Below, in pieces: positions 24,464 through 36,781 of a stretch of 64,000 nt of DNA. The first letter of the stretch is position 1. Each line of letters starts with the position of its first letter. This DNA comes from Erpetoichthys calabaricus (lineage: Eukaryota; Chordata; Cladistia; Polypteriformes; Polypteridae): the NCBI RefSeq assembly GCF_900747795.2, contig NC_041395.2, positions 33,826,597 through 33,890,596 on the forward strand, written 5' to 3'. The notes under the pieces were generated by a model. That model was not told the DNA's origin. It saw nothing but the letters and a program-made list of their open reading frames with translations, and ran no database searches. Position numbers and translations under genes: made by a program.

Positions 24464-25394
24464 GAGTTGTACAGGATATGTACGAGGGAAGTGTGACAGT
24501 GGTGAAGTTGGAGGTGAGATTACATCAGGGATCAGCTCTGAGCCCTTTCTTATTTGCAATGGTGATGGACAGCTTAACAGACAAGATTAGACAGGAGTCC
24601 CCATGGACTATGATGTTTGCTGATGACATTGTGATCTGTAGTGATAGTAGGGAGCAAGTTGAGGAGACCCTGGAGAGGTGGAGATATGCTCTAAAGAGGA
24701 CAGGAATGAAGGTCAGTAGGAACAAGACAAAATACATGTGTGTAAATGAGAGGGAGGTCAGTGGAATGTTGAGGATGCAGGGAGTATAGTTGGCGAAGGT
24801 GGATGAGTTTAAATACTTGGGATCAACAGTACAGAGTAATGGGGATTGTGGAAGAGAGGTGAAAAAGAGAGTGCAGGCAGGGTGGAATGGGTAGAGAAGA
24901 GTGTCAGGAGTAATTTGTGACAGACGGGTATCAGCAAGAGTGAAAGGGAAAGTCTACAGGACGACAGAGAGACTAACTATGTTATATGCGGTTGGAGATG
25001 GTGGCACTGACCAGAAAGCAGGAGACAGAGCTGGAGGTGGCAGAGTTAAAGATGCTAAGATTTGCACTGGGTGTGACGAGGATGGATAGGATTAGAAATG
25101 AGTACATTAGAGGGTCAGCTCAAGTTGGACGTTTGGGAGATGTCAGAGAGGTGAGATTGCGTTGGTTTGGACATGTGCAGAGGAGAGATGCTGGGTATAT
25201 TGGGAGAAGGATGCTAAGGATAGAGCTGCCAGGGAAGAGGAAAAGAGGAAGGCCTAAGCGAAGGTTTATGGATGTGGTGAGAGAGGACATCCAGATGATG
25301 GGTGTAATGGAACAAAATACAGAGGACAGAAAGATATAGAAGAAGATGATCTACTGTGGCAACCCCTAACGTAAGCAGCCGAAAGAAGAAGAAG
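24464..25394 (+). mobile_element. 5'-truncated RTE-like LINE with target-site duplication
   Basis: The fragment starts at VQDMYEGS and continues with VRLHQGSALSPFLFAMVMD, the catalytic MMFADDIVICSDS (near 24615-24650), KYLGSTVQSNGDCGREVKK, and the C-terminal AELKMLRFALGVTRMDRIRNEYIRG and LRWFGHVQRRD..GRRMLR..LPGKRKRGRPKRRFMDVV blocks. It ends in 'gcagccgaaagaagaagaag'. An 18-bp duplication, aataccagtgccccataa, flanks it at 24446-24463 and 25395-25412. It is the same family as the 17.3-19.5 kb piece. Frame changes and stops make it inactive. Confidence 0.92.
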
Positions 25395-25412
25395 AATACC
25401 AGTGCCCCATAA

Positions 25413-25965
25413 TGCTTTCTGAGGCCAGTGTGACATCCTCCAGGACTGTACCAGCCAACATTAATGGGACCAACCCCAGACTCTGTGGGATGAGTTATCT
25501 GTGCTTGTAACCAAATGTGCAGGTCAATTGAGTTTCATGTCAACATAAAACATAACATGTGTCCTATGCGTGCATAATTAGACATATGCAGATAAAAAGC
25601 AAACCTTGAAGAAGCCTGACATCCCAAAAGGTTTATTACTACTTACAAGATGTTTCTATCTTTTTTATAGAAGTAAAAGTGCAAAGCATCAGCACAGGCA
25701 GTTTAGAGATCCTTCAGCACAACTTCAAAAACTAGAACGACTCAGAGACTTCAATCATGACACACCACTTTAAATTTTCTGCCTTTAAAAGACCTACATA
25801 TTTTTTCTGATTTTTAACTATGATTTCAATTTCCAGTTTGTTTTGACAAAATATATGATTCCTTCTTCTTTGATCTCACAGTGACACGGCGGTGCAGTGG
25901 TTGTCACTTCTGCTGCACAGCTCAGGTCACCTTTATGACCACATTAATTGGTCCAGTATAGTTGA
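25413..25965. other. Spacer with a short SINE head remnant
   Basis: At about 25884-25930 a diverged tRNA-like SINE head (acggcggtgcagtggttgtc) is visible. Otherwise AT-rich sequence without a gene. Confidence 0.4.
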
Positions 25966-26399
25966 CAGATGTTTCTCAAGCCCTCAGGGACACTTTAAAG
26001 ATGATTGCACAATTATAATCCAGTCAAATCTAGTTCAGTTAGTCCTTCCCCATTGACTTTAATGCATTTTGCCAAGTCTAGCGAATATCGCAAACATTTT
26101 CATGATTTTGGGAACTCATGGCAAAGCAAACTCGGCAATGTTTGATCATCACAGGTGTGTATGTGTTAGACAAAGGGTATTGTCTCATTTATTTCAAGTG
26201 AGCAATAGTCCTTTTATTCTTAGATAAGACTCCATGTGATTTATAAAATCAATCTTTACAATCTGAAAATATACTCAGTTTCAGCTTCAAGTGTATATCT
26301 CAATCGTGGCCATGTTTGAGTTGTCCATTGAAGCTCTAGTTGTTCTTATAATATACTCATGGCCTGAGGTAGGAAACTATTACACATTCTGGTAGTGAA

Positions 26400-27000
26400 G
26401 GCCTGAATGTTTTGGTACTTTTTCAGACAGCAGGAGAGTGCAGTCAGTACATCTAGTAGCAGAACATCAGGGCTTTATGAATACCCCGTTATGCTGTATT
26501 ATTTGCCAAATGCACACAGCTGTATTCCATTCATTTGTCAAATACATTTTACATTTTTAAAGACATTTTGGGCTTTTTTTACTTTAGCATACAATATGGA
26601 ACTACATGTGTTGCATATTAGAGAGGCATTTCATAGACTCCAGAAGAATAATCTTTATGTAAAACTAGAAAACTGTGAATTTCACAAATTGCTGGTCGTG
26701 TTTCTAGGATGTGAACTCACAGGAGTTGCATTAAGTATGAACAACTTTAGTGTTTAAACCATTCTAGAAACGATTTTGGAAAATTGCTGGAAATCTAAGA
26801 CAACTTCACTCTTTTATAGGGTTTTATAATTAATACTGATACTTTATTAAGAATTTCAGTTTGGTAATTGTTTTAATTAATCCTTTTGCAAAGAAAACCT
26901 TGCAAAGATAGGAATGGAATCCAGAAGTAAAAAAGCATTTGAGAATTTAAAGAACCAGGTGCCTCAGGTTCAAAATGTGCACCATGTCTTCACCTATGTG
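26400..27000 (+). mobile_element. Ty3/gypsy-type pol fossil, copy in unit C1
   Basis: A broken reverse-transcriptase remnant of a Ty3/gypsy-type retrotransposon, recognised by its resemblance to the palm/thumb region and the approach to the connection region. The same fossil lies at 32930-33480 in the second copy of the duplication, so the insertion is older than the duplication. No LTRs can be assigned. Confidence 0.6.
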
Positions 27001-28264
27001 GAGTTTACATGTTATGGATCTTCTCTGTTTGGTTCAATATTCCTACCCTATTCCAAAGGCATGTGTTTTAGTTTCACTGACAATTCAAAACTGAGCTATG
27101 TGTGAGAAACTTTGTGATGGACTTGGATTTTTTCCACTGCTGGTTTCTGTCCTATACCTGAAATGGCCAAAATAGGTTCCACTTCCCGTCAACCATGAAA
27201 TGGATTAAGTAGATTTGACAATTTAATGTTATATTCCATGTTTAATGTTATAATTCAATGAATTGTGAAAATGTGTGCCAGCCAGTTACACTTATATTTC
27301 AGTGTAAGTTACTTTGTGTGTGTTTTCTTTTTTTGAACGTGTGCATGTTTATATTTTTTTAGTTGTACAAGTTTTATTTCATTGCCTTATGCATTCCTCA
27401 GTATGAAGGCTGTAAGTCCTTCATTGCTTTGGATAGTCATGACTCTTAAATTAAGAAAAATGTATTTTATTTTTTTTACATTATACACCACCAGTATGAG
27501 ATTCTTATATGGTTAGTGCTGTTGTTTTTAGATATTCTGTAAATAAGTGAACGTTTTGGTTACCTTGTGGTTTATAAACATCTACCTTTCATCTTTACAA
27601 ATAAGCGAGAGGCTTTTGAATTCATCCCTAAGCTTAGTTTAAAACCATTATAAAGGCTGAAGAGTTATGTAATCATACGTACTTCTTACTGTAAACTACA
27701 AATAATGCAACAAAACTTCAGAATGAAGATACAAAGGATTAGATTAGACTGTGAGAAAAACAATACTGTGACAAAGAATGCTGTCTTTAATTACAGTATA
27801 TATTAACAATGATCTTTTAAAAAGTTGCTAGTTGACTGCATATCAGCAGATGCATATGTGAGATATAGTTAATATTTATTGAATAAAGATCTCTGCTATC
27901 TCTTCACCAGAGAGGTAAACACAAATATGTATTTATCATTTGTTAAGTGCGCATTCACATTTCCAGGCTGTCCCATATAGTCAGTCTCCTTCAACATACA
28001 GTATGCACTCAGGGGGCCACCGCTTGTCTTTTCACATGCCTGCATGAAGGGGACACATTCATGATTGTCTTCACAGTATAAACCATTAGTTTTGTCAGGA
28101 AAAATTGAATTTATAAAATAAGTGTAAAAATTGGCAACTTTTTCTGTAATTTTAAAAAATATTTAGTTAGGTGTCTGGATACAATAAAAGGTACTAATTA
28201 TTCTGTTAAATCTTGGTAGGATTTATTTTTTATTAAACAAGAATAATGATTTGACTAATACAAA

Positions 28265-28402
28265 CTGCGGTGGGCTGGTGCCCTGCCCGGGGTTTGTTTC
28301 CTACCTTTCGCCCTGTGTTGGCTGGGATTGGTTCCAGCAGACCCCTGTGACCCTGCAGTTAGGATATAGCGGGTTGGATAATGGATGGATGGATGGATGG
28401 AT
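28265..28402 (+). mobile_element. tRNA-derived SINE tail fragment with target duplication
   Basis: The 3' part of the SINE ('ggtgggctggtgccctgccc' ... 'gttaggatatagcgggttgg') ends in (GGAT)n. It is flanked by taatacaaa at 28256-28264 and 28403-28411. The duplicate block at about 38330 has a single uninterrupted taatacaaa, so the insertion happened after the duplication, in this copy only. Confidence 0.9.
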
Positions 28403-29005
28403 TAATACAAAATATTTTGCCCAGATGTGTGGTGACAAAGGTATACAGATAACTTCTTGGGAATTAAAAAGTTGTTAGTAAGAGGTAACCCTCAATTTGG
28501 AAAGTATAATAATATTTGAGCTCAGTGTTTTTGTTTATATTATAGCTTTTTATCACAGTTAGGAGAGCCCTGCACCTGCACCAGTAGGCACAAACAGACA
28601 CTCAGTCATAAATGAAAATTTAGAAAAAGTATTTGGGCACATAAGGGACTTGAAAAACTGTTTTAGACATTTACTTGGATTGTGATAATCAGCCAAAACA
28701 ATTTTCCCCTCAGTTTCAAAAGTCATTAGTATTTAGAAGAAACTTGCACAATATGATGGATGAATAAAAAAATATTTTTCTAGTAAATTAACTGTATTTA
28801 TTATTGAGTGAAAAATTACATTTAAAAAATCGTTGTCAATGGTGAAACTGAACTGTGTGATGAGAACTAGATATGTGTGTCTGATTTTGTGGGTTTTCCC
28901 TAACTGGTAAAAACAATACTTCCTGAAAACAAAAACAGTCAAAATATAGTTTTCAAATCTAAAAACACATTTTCTATGACAGGCATACTCATCTGTAATG
29001 TATTT

Positions 29006-29044
29006 ATTTTTTGTGATGAATGATACCTCACTTTACTTACTGTG
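29006..29044 (-). promoter_or_regulatory. V3 recombination signal sequence (23-RSS)
   Basis: Heptamer CACAGTA (29038-29044), a spacer of exactly 23 bp, and nonamer ACAAAAAAT (29006-29014). The critical CAC and the A-rich nonamer core are intact; the last heptamer base differs from consensus G. Confidence 0.88.
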
Positions 29045-29484
29045 TGCCTCGAGCACAGTAATACACGGCCGTGTCTGTAGTCTGCAGGCTGTTCATTTTT
29101 AAGTGCACCATGCTGTTGGAATTGTCTCTGCTGATGGTGAATCTTCCCTTAACAGATGTTGCATACCACTGACTGCTACCACTAGGACTGCTTACTTCTG
29201 CCACCCATTCCAGTCCTTTACCAGGTGCCTGACGAAACCAGTGCATGTTGTACTCAGTGAATGTAAACCCAGAGGCTTTACACGACAACTGGTGTGACTG
29301 TCCTGGCAGTGCAGTTACAGGATCTGATTCCTTCAGATTTACTTGAGAATGAACACCTAAAAAATAAAAAATAAAAATAAAATTCTCTTTCAAAGCAACT
29401 AAATCATTTTAGCTTCATCCCATTGAAGTACTCACCAATAAAACACAAAGTCATTACAAATAAAATCAGATGTAAAAGCCTCAT
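29045..29484 (-). CDS. IGHV: Immunoglobulin heavy-chain V segment V3 (family C)
   Basis: The leader exon (29484 to 29436, 49 nt) reads [16 protein letters not shown] with a GTGAGT donor. The V exon runs from 29356 (after a T-rich/AG acceptor) to 29045. The mature part starts near [16 protein letters not shown], with Cys23 in [16 protein letters not shown], the Trp core [18 protein letters not shown]2 [10 protein letters not shown], then [18 protein letters not shown] and TAVYYCARG. All invariant VH residues are present and the frame is open. An in-frame ATG inside the leader intron is not the start; the spliced leader with its upstream octamer is. V4 is its duplicate. Its product would be the variable part of an antibody heavy chain after V(D)J joining in B cells. 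Confidence 0.95.
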
Positions 29485-29586
29485 CTTAAAAAAAGTTGTT
29501 TTTGCTTTACTGTTGTCAGGAGGACAAAACTGCTGCGTGTCTTAAAGACACTGGTGGGATAAGAAAGGGCTAAATAAGCAAATCAG

Positions 29587-29594
29587 CTTTGCAT
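29587..29594 (-). promoter_or_regulatory. V3 octamer-like promoter element
   Basis: ATGCAAAG on the gene strand, 7 of 8 matches to the octamer, about 103 bp upstream of the V3 ATG. The same variant lies at the same distance in V4, so it was inherited through the duplication. Confidence 0.65.
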
Positions 29595-30599
29595 AAACCT
29601 TAAAAGAGGAGTGTTAGATAAATCTTGCATCATTACTCCTGTAGAAAGCATACTATATACGCATTTCACATAAATAAGACAATGTTATCACTGATCAGCG
29701 CTTTTAAATATTTAATTCACAAATTTTATACACTCTAGTATGAATCTGTTTGACCCAACAGAACAACTACAAGACACAGTCCCAAATTTCTCTTTGATAC
29801 TGATTCTCTGTGATGTTTTTTCATCTACCTTATGTAGCAGTAAATTGAAACACCATACACTCTGTGTCAGTACAGATAGTTGTGTAGAAACTTATAAGAC
29901 ACCTGAGATCTTCAGATGAAGATGTTAACATTATTTATGCAGTAAAGTTTTTCACAAGTATACTTACATTTGTTTTGCTCTTTCCAAATTATATGTAGAT
30001 ATTTTAATATAATATTTAATAAATATCTTTATGACAGTGGAATTGGATTAAATAGGCTATGAAAATTAATAAATACATTATTCTAAGAAGGATGTTTTCA
30101 ATACTCTGTGAGCTCTACCTATCGAGACTATTTTCTGTCTTGTGCCCAATTGTACCAACTGTAGACTTTGGCCCTCTGTAACCTTGAATTGTGGGTTTGA
30201 GAATGTATGTATAATTGTATAATTTTCTGCAATTAAATAAATTGGCATCAGGAAAAAAGTTAAAGGTTGTTTCTACTCTGAACAGGAAAGAAGATGAAAG
30301 ACACAAGGTTTTGGCTGTATAGCCTTTATCAGGTGTGCAACTGAAAAGGAAAGAGCAGGCAGGTGTGAAGAAATTGCAAGTAGAGAAGATGAAAGGAGTG
30401 AATAAAATCAGTTTTCAATTGGAAAACATGAAATGCTGAATTAAGTTTAAAGTGAACTGGCAAATGTCAGCCCATATGAAACTGATCCTACTTGCCTTCT
30501 GATTACATACAGACTTGATTTCATACTTCTGAACTGCATACAAAATTGAAACAACCAATGAAAAAAGCATAGCGGGATTGTCATGCATTGAGAAGTTTT

Positions 30600-30730
30600 G
30601 CTGCTTAAAATGCATTAAAATCTCAATTTTGCTAAAACTATCTTAACAGCCAAAACTTCATAGTTCCCTACAAAATAATTTTAGTCCAGAGAAGCCAGTT
30701 TTTTTAAGAAAAGAAGGTGCACAGATGCTC
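30600..30730 (-). mobile_element. Ty3/gypsy RNase H-like fossil, unit C1 copy
   Basis: A short stretch matching the fuller remnant at 43138-43359 in copy 2. It is part of the old retrotransposon debris shared by both duplication copies, and it is broken. Confidence 0.4.
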
Positions 30731-30900
30731 TTTATCTCAATCTGGACACATCGACTTCCAGAATAACCTGGTATGAGAAGTTATGGTGTCTGAAATTGGG
30801 AGCTGTGGTAAAAAAGGATTTTAATTTATCAAATGTTTCTCATGATTTCTGAGGTCCACATAATTTTGTTTTTAGTAATAACAGAACTGAAATTCTGTAT

Positions 30901-31330
30901 CAACCTTCTGTAAGAGCAAATTACTTGAATTGTTGAACCTGTTTTAAACCTTGAGGTGTTTTTCACTTTAAAATGGCAAATACTTTTGCTTGATCCATTG
31001 CATGCCCCTTTTGCATTATTTCATAACCTAGAAACTGAACTTGATCATTATAAAACTCATGATTTTCTAATTTTACAATTGTTTTAGAAAAAAATCAAAA
31101 TACCATATATATAAAAACAAAAACATAATGCCCAAGAATTATAGGGAATTACACTGTATTTGTAATGTGCTTAGTGGTGTTAAATGCAGTTTTCCATTCA
31201 TCTGCTTCTCTTATTCCAATCAAATTATATGCAATTCTTAAATCTAACTTTGAAAGAAATGGTGGAACCTGTAACCTGATTAAGAAATGATGAGATAAGT
31301 GGAAGGGGGTAGTTGTTTTCTACTGTAATC
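30901..31330. other. Spacer between the duplication copies
   Basis: AT-rich sequence between the end of unit C1 and the piggyBac remnant. No gene was recognised. Confidence 0.4.
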
Positions 31331-31333
31331 TCC

Positions 31334-32070
31334 CTATAATATGAAATAGTGTCTAACATATATTGTACAGTACATGCTATTCACATCAGTCGCTATCCAG
31401 AATTTAATGATGAGATTGTTGGGTTTATTTGCCATGTGTTGGATAAAATGTCTTTGGCATTTGGACAGGAATGACTGTTCATTCACTGTTATGTCCTGCC
31501 CTGGCTTATAATAAAAAAAGCAGTTCTGTAAAAAATTCTGCCCAGTGTTTGATACAGTGGCAAATTTGTCAGTCTGCAGACACTCTTGATGGAATGGCTT
31601 GTTACCAAACCATCGATATTTTATGATTTGTTGGTGTTTGTTCTGAGGCAAATCCAATGCTGAATGTGTCGTTTGGGTTTCAGCCACTGTAAAGTCTTGG
31701 GTGTGTGTCAGCATTGTCACATTGTACAAAGAAAACTGTCAAGGCAAGTGACTGTCAGACCTGACCTTTCATTAAAAACTCTGTGAGCAGCCCATCGCCC
31801 AGCTTCTGAGGCTTGTTTCATACACTCTGTGTTTTCTTGCACCTTTGCTGGTTTCCTGTGTAAAGTGATGCTGGCTCAGTCATATTATCTTGAATCTCTT
31901 TATTGAGAGGAACACAAGATGTCCCTGCACAGGACTTTGGCTTTTACCAAGGCTCATAATCTGGTTCATGCTCAGGATACAATTCAGAATCATGATGCAA
32001 TTGCTTTCTAATTCAATGTCAGAATCAGACACCCTGGGTCGGTATAAGAAGGGTTGGGGTCCCATAGGCT
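31334..32070 (-). mobile_element. piggyBac-type transposase remnant
   Basis: A 131-codon minus-strand frame (31334-31729) carries CLQTDKFATVSNTGQNFLQNC, then YKPGQDITVNEQSFLSKCQRHF and ANKPNNLIIKFWIATDVNSMY. This matches the piggyBac core 'Y.PG..ITIDEQL.P...R..F.QYMPNKP.K.GIKFW...D'. The first catalytic Asp (DEQ) reads as Asn here. Further upstream on the minus strand (31880-32070) an SDSDIELESN acidic piece resembles the family's N-terminal region. Stops separate the parts, so it is inactive. Confidence 0.75.
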
Positions 32071-32374
32071 AGGGGCCTTTTTGGGGCCCAATCTATACAA
32101 AGTACTATGAGTGCACATGAACGTCAAGGTCTCAGAGTCATATAATGCAAATGACTACTAGAGAGTGTTAGCTTTAAAATGAAAGGCAAAATCTGAAGAA
32201 CAGAAAAATATGGGCTTACTCTCTGGGGAGACAAGGCACATTGTATGAAATCTTATATCTTTAATTAGTATTACTGCACAAATGACAAGTAACCATCACA
32301 AACCAAGGTTTAAAATGTCAACCGCAGAACCCTATTGTAAATACCTACAAAAGCAGGAATGTCAGACATGGTTG
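32071..32374. other. No gene recognised
   Basis: Unassigned sequence between the piggyBac remnant and the start of duplication copy 2. Confidence 0.35.
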
Positions 32375-32929
32375 GCAGACATTTCCCTAGCCCTCAGGGA
32401 TACTTTAAAGATGATTGCACCATTATAATCCAATTAAATCTAGTTCAGTTAGCCCTTCCCCATTGACTTTAATACAATTCTCCAAGTTTGGTGAATATTG
32501 CGAACATTTCTGTGATTTCGGGGAACTAATAGTGAAGCGAACTAGCCAATGCTCACTCATCACTAGTTTGTATGTGTTATCAGTCTAGTCTCTGAGTGTT
32601 TAAGACCCAGAGGAACAAAAACTGGTCCTATTTCTGTTCTACTTCTCCTAGATACAAATAAGACTCTAATTATACAAAAAGCAGACAAATGGTATTGTCT
32701 CTCATTTATTTCTCGTGAGCAACAGTATTTTTTGTTCTTAGATAAGACTCCATGTGATTTATAAAAGAGATCTCTTTAAAATCTGAAAATATGTTCAGTT
32801 TAAGCTTCAAGTGTTCTTCTCAATTGTGGCCATGTTTGGGATCTCCACTGAAGCTCTAGTTGTTCTTATAATATATTCATAGCTTGAGCGAAGAAACTAT
32901 TACATGTTGTGGTGGTGAAGGCCTGAATG

Positions 32930-33480
32930 CATTGGTACATTTTTTTAGATGGCAGGAGAGTCCGTACACCTAGATGCAGAACATCAGGGCATTATGAATA
33001 CCTCGTTATGCTGTATTATTTGCCAAATGCACCTATTTCATTCCATTCATTTGTCAAATTATTTTTTGTGGATATTTTGGACTTTTTCACTTTAGTATAC
33101 AATATTGATCAACAGGTTTTCCATACTAGAGAGGTATTTCATAGACTCCAGAAGAATAATCTTCATGTAAAACTAGAAAAATGTTAATTTCACAAATTGT
33201 TGGTCATGTTTTTAGGATATGAACTCACAAGAGTAGGGTTAAGTATGGACAAATGTAGTGTTGAAACCATTTTAGAAACAATTTTGAAAATTACTGAAAA
33301 TCCAAGACAAGTTCACTCTTTTGTAGGATTTTTAATTACTACTGTTGCTTTATTAAGAATTTTAATTTCATAATTGCTTTGATTAATCCTTTTGCAAAGA
33401 AAACCTTGCAAAGATATGTATGGACTCAAGAAGCAAAAAAGCATTTTAAAATTTAAAGAAACAGGTACCTCAGTTTCAAA
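32930..33480 (+). mobile_element. Ty3/gypsy-type pol fossil, copy in unit C2
   Basis: Duplicate of the broken reverse-transcriptase remnant at 26.4-27.0 kb, with the same flanks. It was carried along by the segmental duplication and is not an independent insertion. Confidence 0.6.
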
Positions 33481-33660
33481 ATGTGCACCATGTCTTCACC
33501 TTTGTGGAGTTTACTTGTTATGGATGCTTTCCTTTTGGTTTGATATTCCCACCCTATTCCAAAAGCATGTGTTTTAGTTTGACCGGCAATTCAAATACTG
33601 ACCTATGTGTGAGAAATGCTGTGATGGACTGGCACCCTATCCACAGCTGGTTTCTGTCCT

Positions 33661-33946
<286 letters not shown>

Positions 33947-34388
33947 ACTGATGTGTCCAGAATAGGTTCAACTTTCTGCAACCATAAAATGGATTAAGTA
34001 CATCTGACTATCTTATTTTATATACCATGTTTAATGCTATAATGCAATGAACTCTGAAAATGTCAGCCATCCAGTTACACATACTGTTCAGTGTAAATTA
34101 TTTTTGTATTATTTCTTTTTTTGAATGTGTGTATATTTATATATTTTTAGTTGAACAATTTTTATTTCATTGCCTTATGTATTGTTCAATATGAAGGCTG
34201 AATGTCCTTCATTGCTTTGCATCGTCACACCAAAAAGTATTTCATTTTTATTAGATTATATAACACCAGTATGAGAATCTCATCCGGTGACTGCTATTGT
34301 TTTTAGATATTCTATAAATAAGTGAAAAACCTTGGTCAGAAACCATCAAGAAGAATATACATTTCTCTCACATGTTTTGGTTACCTTG

Positions 34389-34785
34389 TCTTATATATAA
34401 ACTTCTATATGTGGAAGTGTGTGTGTCTGTCTGGCCCGGAAGTGAGAGGTGGAGTTGGGGTAAGGGATCCGCCTCTGAGAAACCAGAAAACTCGCTTAGC
34501 CACTAATACACAAGCAAGGTGAGCACATCAGCAAAATGAAACCTCTGAAGAAAGACAAAGTCACTTAGCCACTAAAACTGGCTAAACGGTATCCCTTTTA
34601 CTATTCCTCCTGCCGCTAATGCACAAGCGAGGCGAGCATGTGGGCAAAACGAATCCTTCTAGGAGAGAGATGCCCAGAGTAGTTCTTTTCACTTACCTGA
34701 CATCTCTACATTTAAATTTTGTTTCTGATGATTTCAATACTTTCTAGGACCCCGGGCTTTTTACAGCAAGGACTTACACTGCTAG
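34389..34785 (+). mobile_element. Candidate short non-autonomous Helitron-like element
   Basis: A 397-bp insertion in copy 2 only. It begins TCTTATATATAAACTTCTAT and ends ...CTGCTAG followed by T, fitting the TC...CTRR ends of Helitrons. It lacks terminal inverted repeats, a target-site duplication and coding capacity. The empty site in copy 1 lies near 27566 (ttaccttgtggtttataaac). The 3' hairpin is weak and the flank is G/T rather than A/T, so the superfamily call is tentative; the insertion itself is clear. Confidence 0.55.
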
Positions 34786-34830
34786 TTGTTCATAAACATC
34801 TACCTTTCATCTTTACAAGTTAGCGAGAGG

Positions 34831-35160
34831 GCGGCATGGTGGCACAGTGGTAGCGCTGCTGCCTCACAGTAAGGAGACCTGGGTTCACTTCCCGGGTCCT
34901 CCCTGCATGGAGTTTGCATGTCCTCCCCGTGTCTGCGTGGGTTTCCTCCAGGTGCTCCAGTTTCCTCCCACAGTCCAAAGACATGCAGGTTAGGTACATT
35001 AGCGATCCTAAATTGTCCCTAGTGTGTGTGTGTGCCCTGTGGTGGGCTGGCTCCCTGCCCTGGATTTGTTTCTACCTTACGCCCTGTGTTGGTTGGGATT
35101 GGCTCCAGCACACCCCCATGACCCTGTGTTAGGATATAGCTGGATGGATGGATGGATTGA
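34831..35160 (+). mobile_element. tRNA-derived SINE, full length, with target duplication
   Basis: Complete copy: a head with A box (ggtggcacagtggtagcgct) and B box (gggttcacttccc), the body, and the tail 'gttaggatatagctgg' with (GGAT)n. A 13-bp target duplication, agttagcgagagg / agttagtgagagg, sits at 34818-34830 and 35161-35173. Copy 1 has one uninterrupted version near 27605, so this SINE inserted after the duplication. Confidence 0.95.
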
Positions 35161-36781
35161 AGTTAGTGAGAGGCCTTTGAAGTCATCCCTAAGCTTAGCT
35201 TAAAACCATTATTGAGGCTGAAGTTATGTAATTACTAGGGGGCTCTGCCCCCTGCTCACTTCGCTCGCCAACCCCTGGTGTTGGGAATGACAAAGAGCGT
35301 GATGTATGAATGAGATATAGAATAGTGTGACGGTGTAGATGATGCAAATAGAAAGCAAACAATAAAGTGTGAGGCACAGTGTAAAGGTTTATTTGAAAAT
35401 TTCTTTGTACACGCTGTTTAAGTGTAAAAGGTAATTCCAGGTCAGAACTTGTAAGGTCAATGAAGATGGTTATTGTTGTGATCAGAGTCAAGTTTGTCAG
35501 AGCTTAGAAAGAGTTGTGTCTCTCCAGGAAGTAATGGAATGACTTGGGTATTTATGTTTTCCACATTAATATTTTTTGAACATAATATAGTGCGTTGTGT
35601 TAAAAGGGGCATTTGGTCTAATGAGATTGCTGTTCCAAATGTCTCTGTAACTAAGTCGTCGCAGATAAAGGCTTGAGGAATTGTAATAATATGTGGTTGA
35701 AGTCCATCTGTATTGGTGAGTGTACCATCTCTCAGTTGTAATAAGCAATTGTTATGATGTGGTTCTGGACATCGTATCTTTTTTACTAACTGTATCTTTT
35801 GAAAGCAATGCCAATTGTCTGCATATTTTAAGGTGCACTGAACAATAGCTGAGCGCATGGCATCTGGAAGAATAGCTAAGCACTGTCTAAAATCTCCTCC
35901 TAATAAAAGTACCTTTCCTCCAAAGCGAATATTATTACTCATAAACGTTTGTAGAAGTTTATGAATGGTGTTGAGTAAGTGACTTCATGCCATTGTACAT
36001 TCATCAATAATTAACATTTTTTCAAAACGGATGTCACGTGCAGTGCCACCGTTAATGTTCATAGTGGATACCGATTTGTAGGATCTAATGCAGTTGATAA
36101 AGATTTCACTTTCAGGTACATCGTTAGTTAGAAGCTTCTGTAGATATTCAGGATATGAATGTAAAGGAGGCAATCTAATTTGATCCTTTTGACAACAACG
36201 TGTAAATGTATTACTTGTATTGCCAGTTGTTTCTTCAGGGAAGTGAACTGAATGACAGTGATTGCAAATGACATTCATTAATCCGAATGAATTTTCCTGG
36301 TGTATGTTTTGCTTGTGCCGTTTGAGAGGCGCGTTGTTGCATGTGTAGTATTTGGGACGTGTTGTTTTGGAGCTGTAATCGATTTGCCTGTGCTGTGTGA
36401 GAAGCCCGTTGTAGCCTTCGCTGCCGTTAACGTATGTCTGAGACGGGAGGTGTTTCGTTTTGAATCCGTGACTGTTACGATGCAGCACTTTGATTGATAG
36501 TTTGCGTCATGTGGATCTAGGATGTAGATTTGTGCATATTTGCGTTGTTGATTTGTTTCAGGGTGCACTGTTCCAATGCGATGCAGTATTTGTGCACATA
36601 TGGGAAAGCAGTATGGGCCATTGCCTTTTGGTGGCCTGATATTTACTCCGGTAGATGCAAAAGCAAATGAACTATTGTAGGATCTAATGTAGTTCATAAA
36701 GTTTTTACTTTTAGGTACATCGTTAGTTAGAAGCTTTAGTTGAGCTTTGCGTTTTTGGAGCCGAGACATTTTTTCTTTTAG

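Larger units (their letters stand above)
25970..30900. repeat. Segmental duplication unit C, copy 1 (contains V3)
   Basis: This ~4.9-kb block matches 32375-43535 in order and orientation. Anchors are: 'ccctcagggacactttaaag' (25980 / 32395), the Ty3-like fossil (26.4 / 32.9 kb), 'aagaataatgatttg' (28240 / 38310), the V exon and leader (29.0-29.5 / 41.1-41.6 kb), and 'gcccatatgaaactgatcct' (30470 / 43030). Copy 1 lacks most insertions found in copy 2, so it keeps empty sites. It has its own SINE fragment at 28.26 kb. Confidence 0.9.

Noticed and set aside
17338-25394. A single twin-primed RTE-like LINE spanning 17.3-25.4 kb (inverted 5' half, forward 3' half)
   Set aside because: The 3' half has its own perfect 18-bp target duplication at 24446-24463 and 25395-25412, so it is an independent truncated insertion.
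29103-29297. Plus-strand frames opposite V3 and V4 (29103-29297 and 41202-41393)
   Set aside because: They are antisense shadows of the V exons, conserved only because the V exons are.
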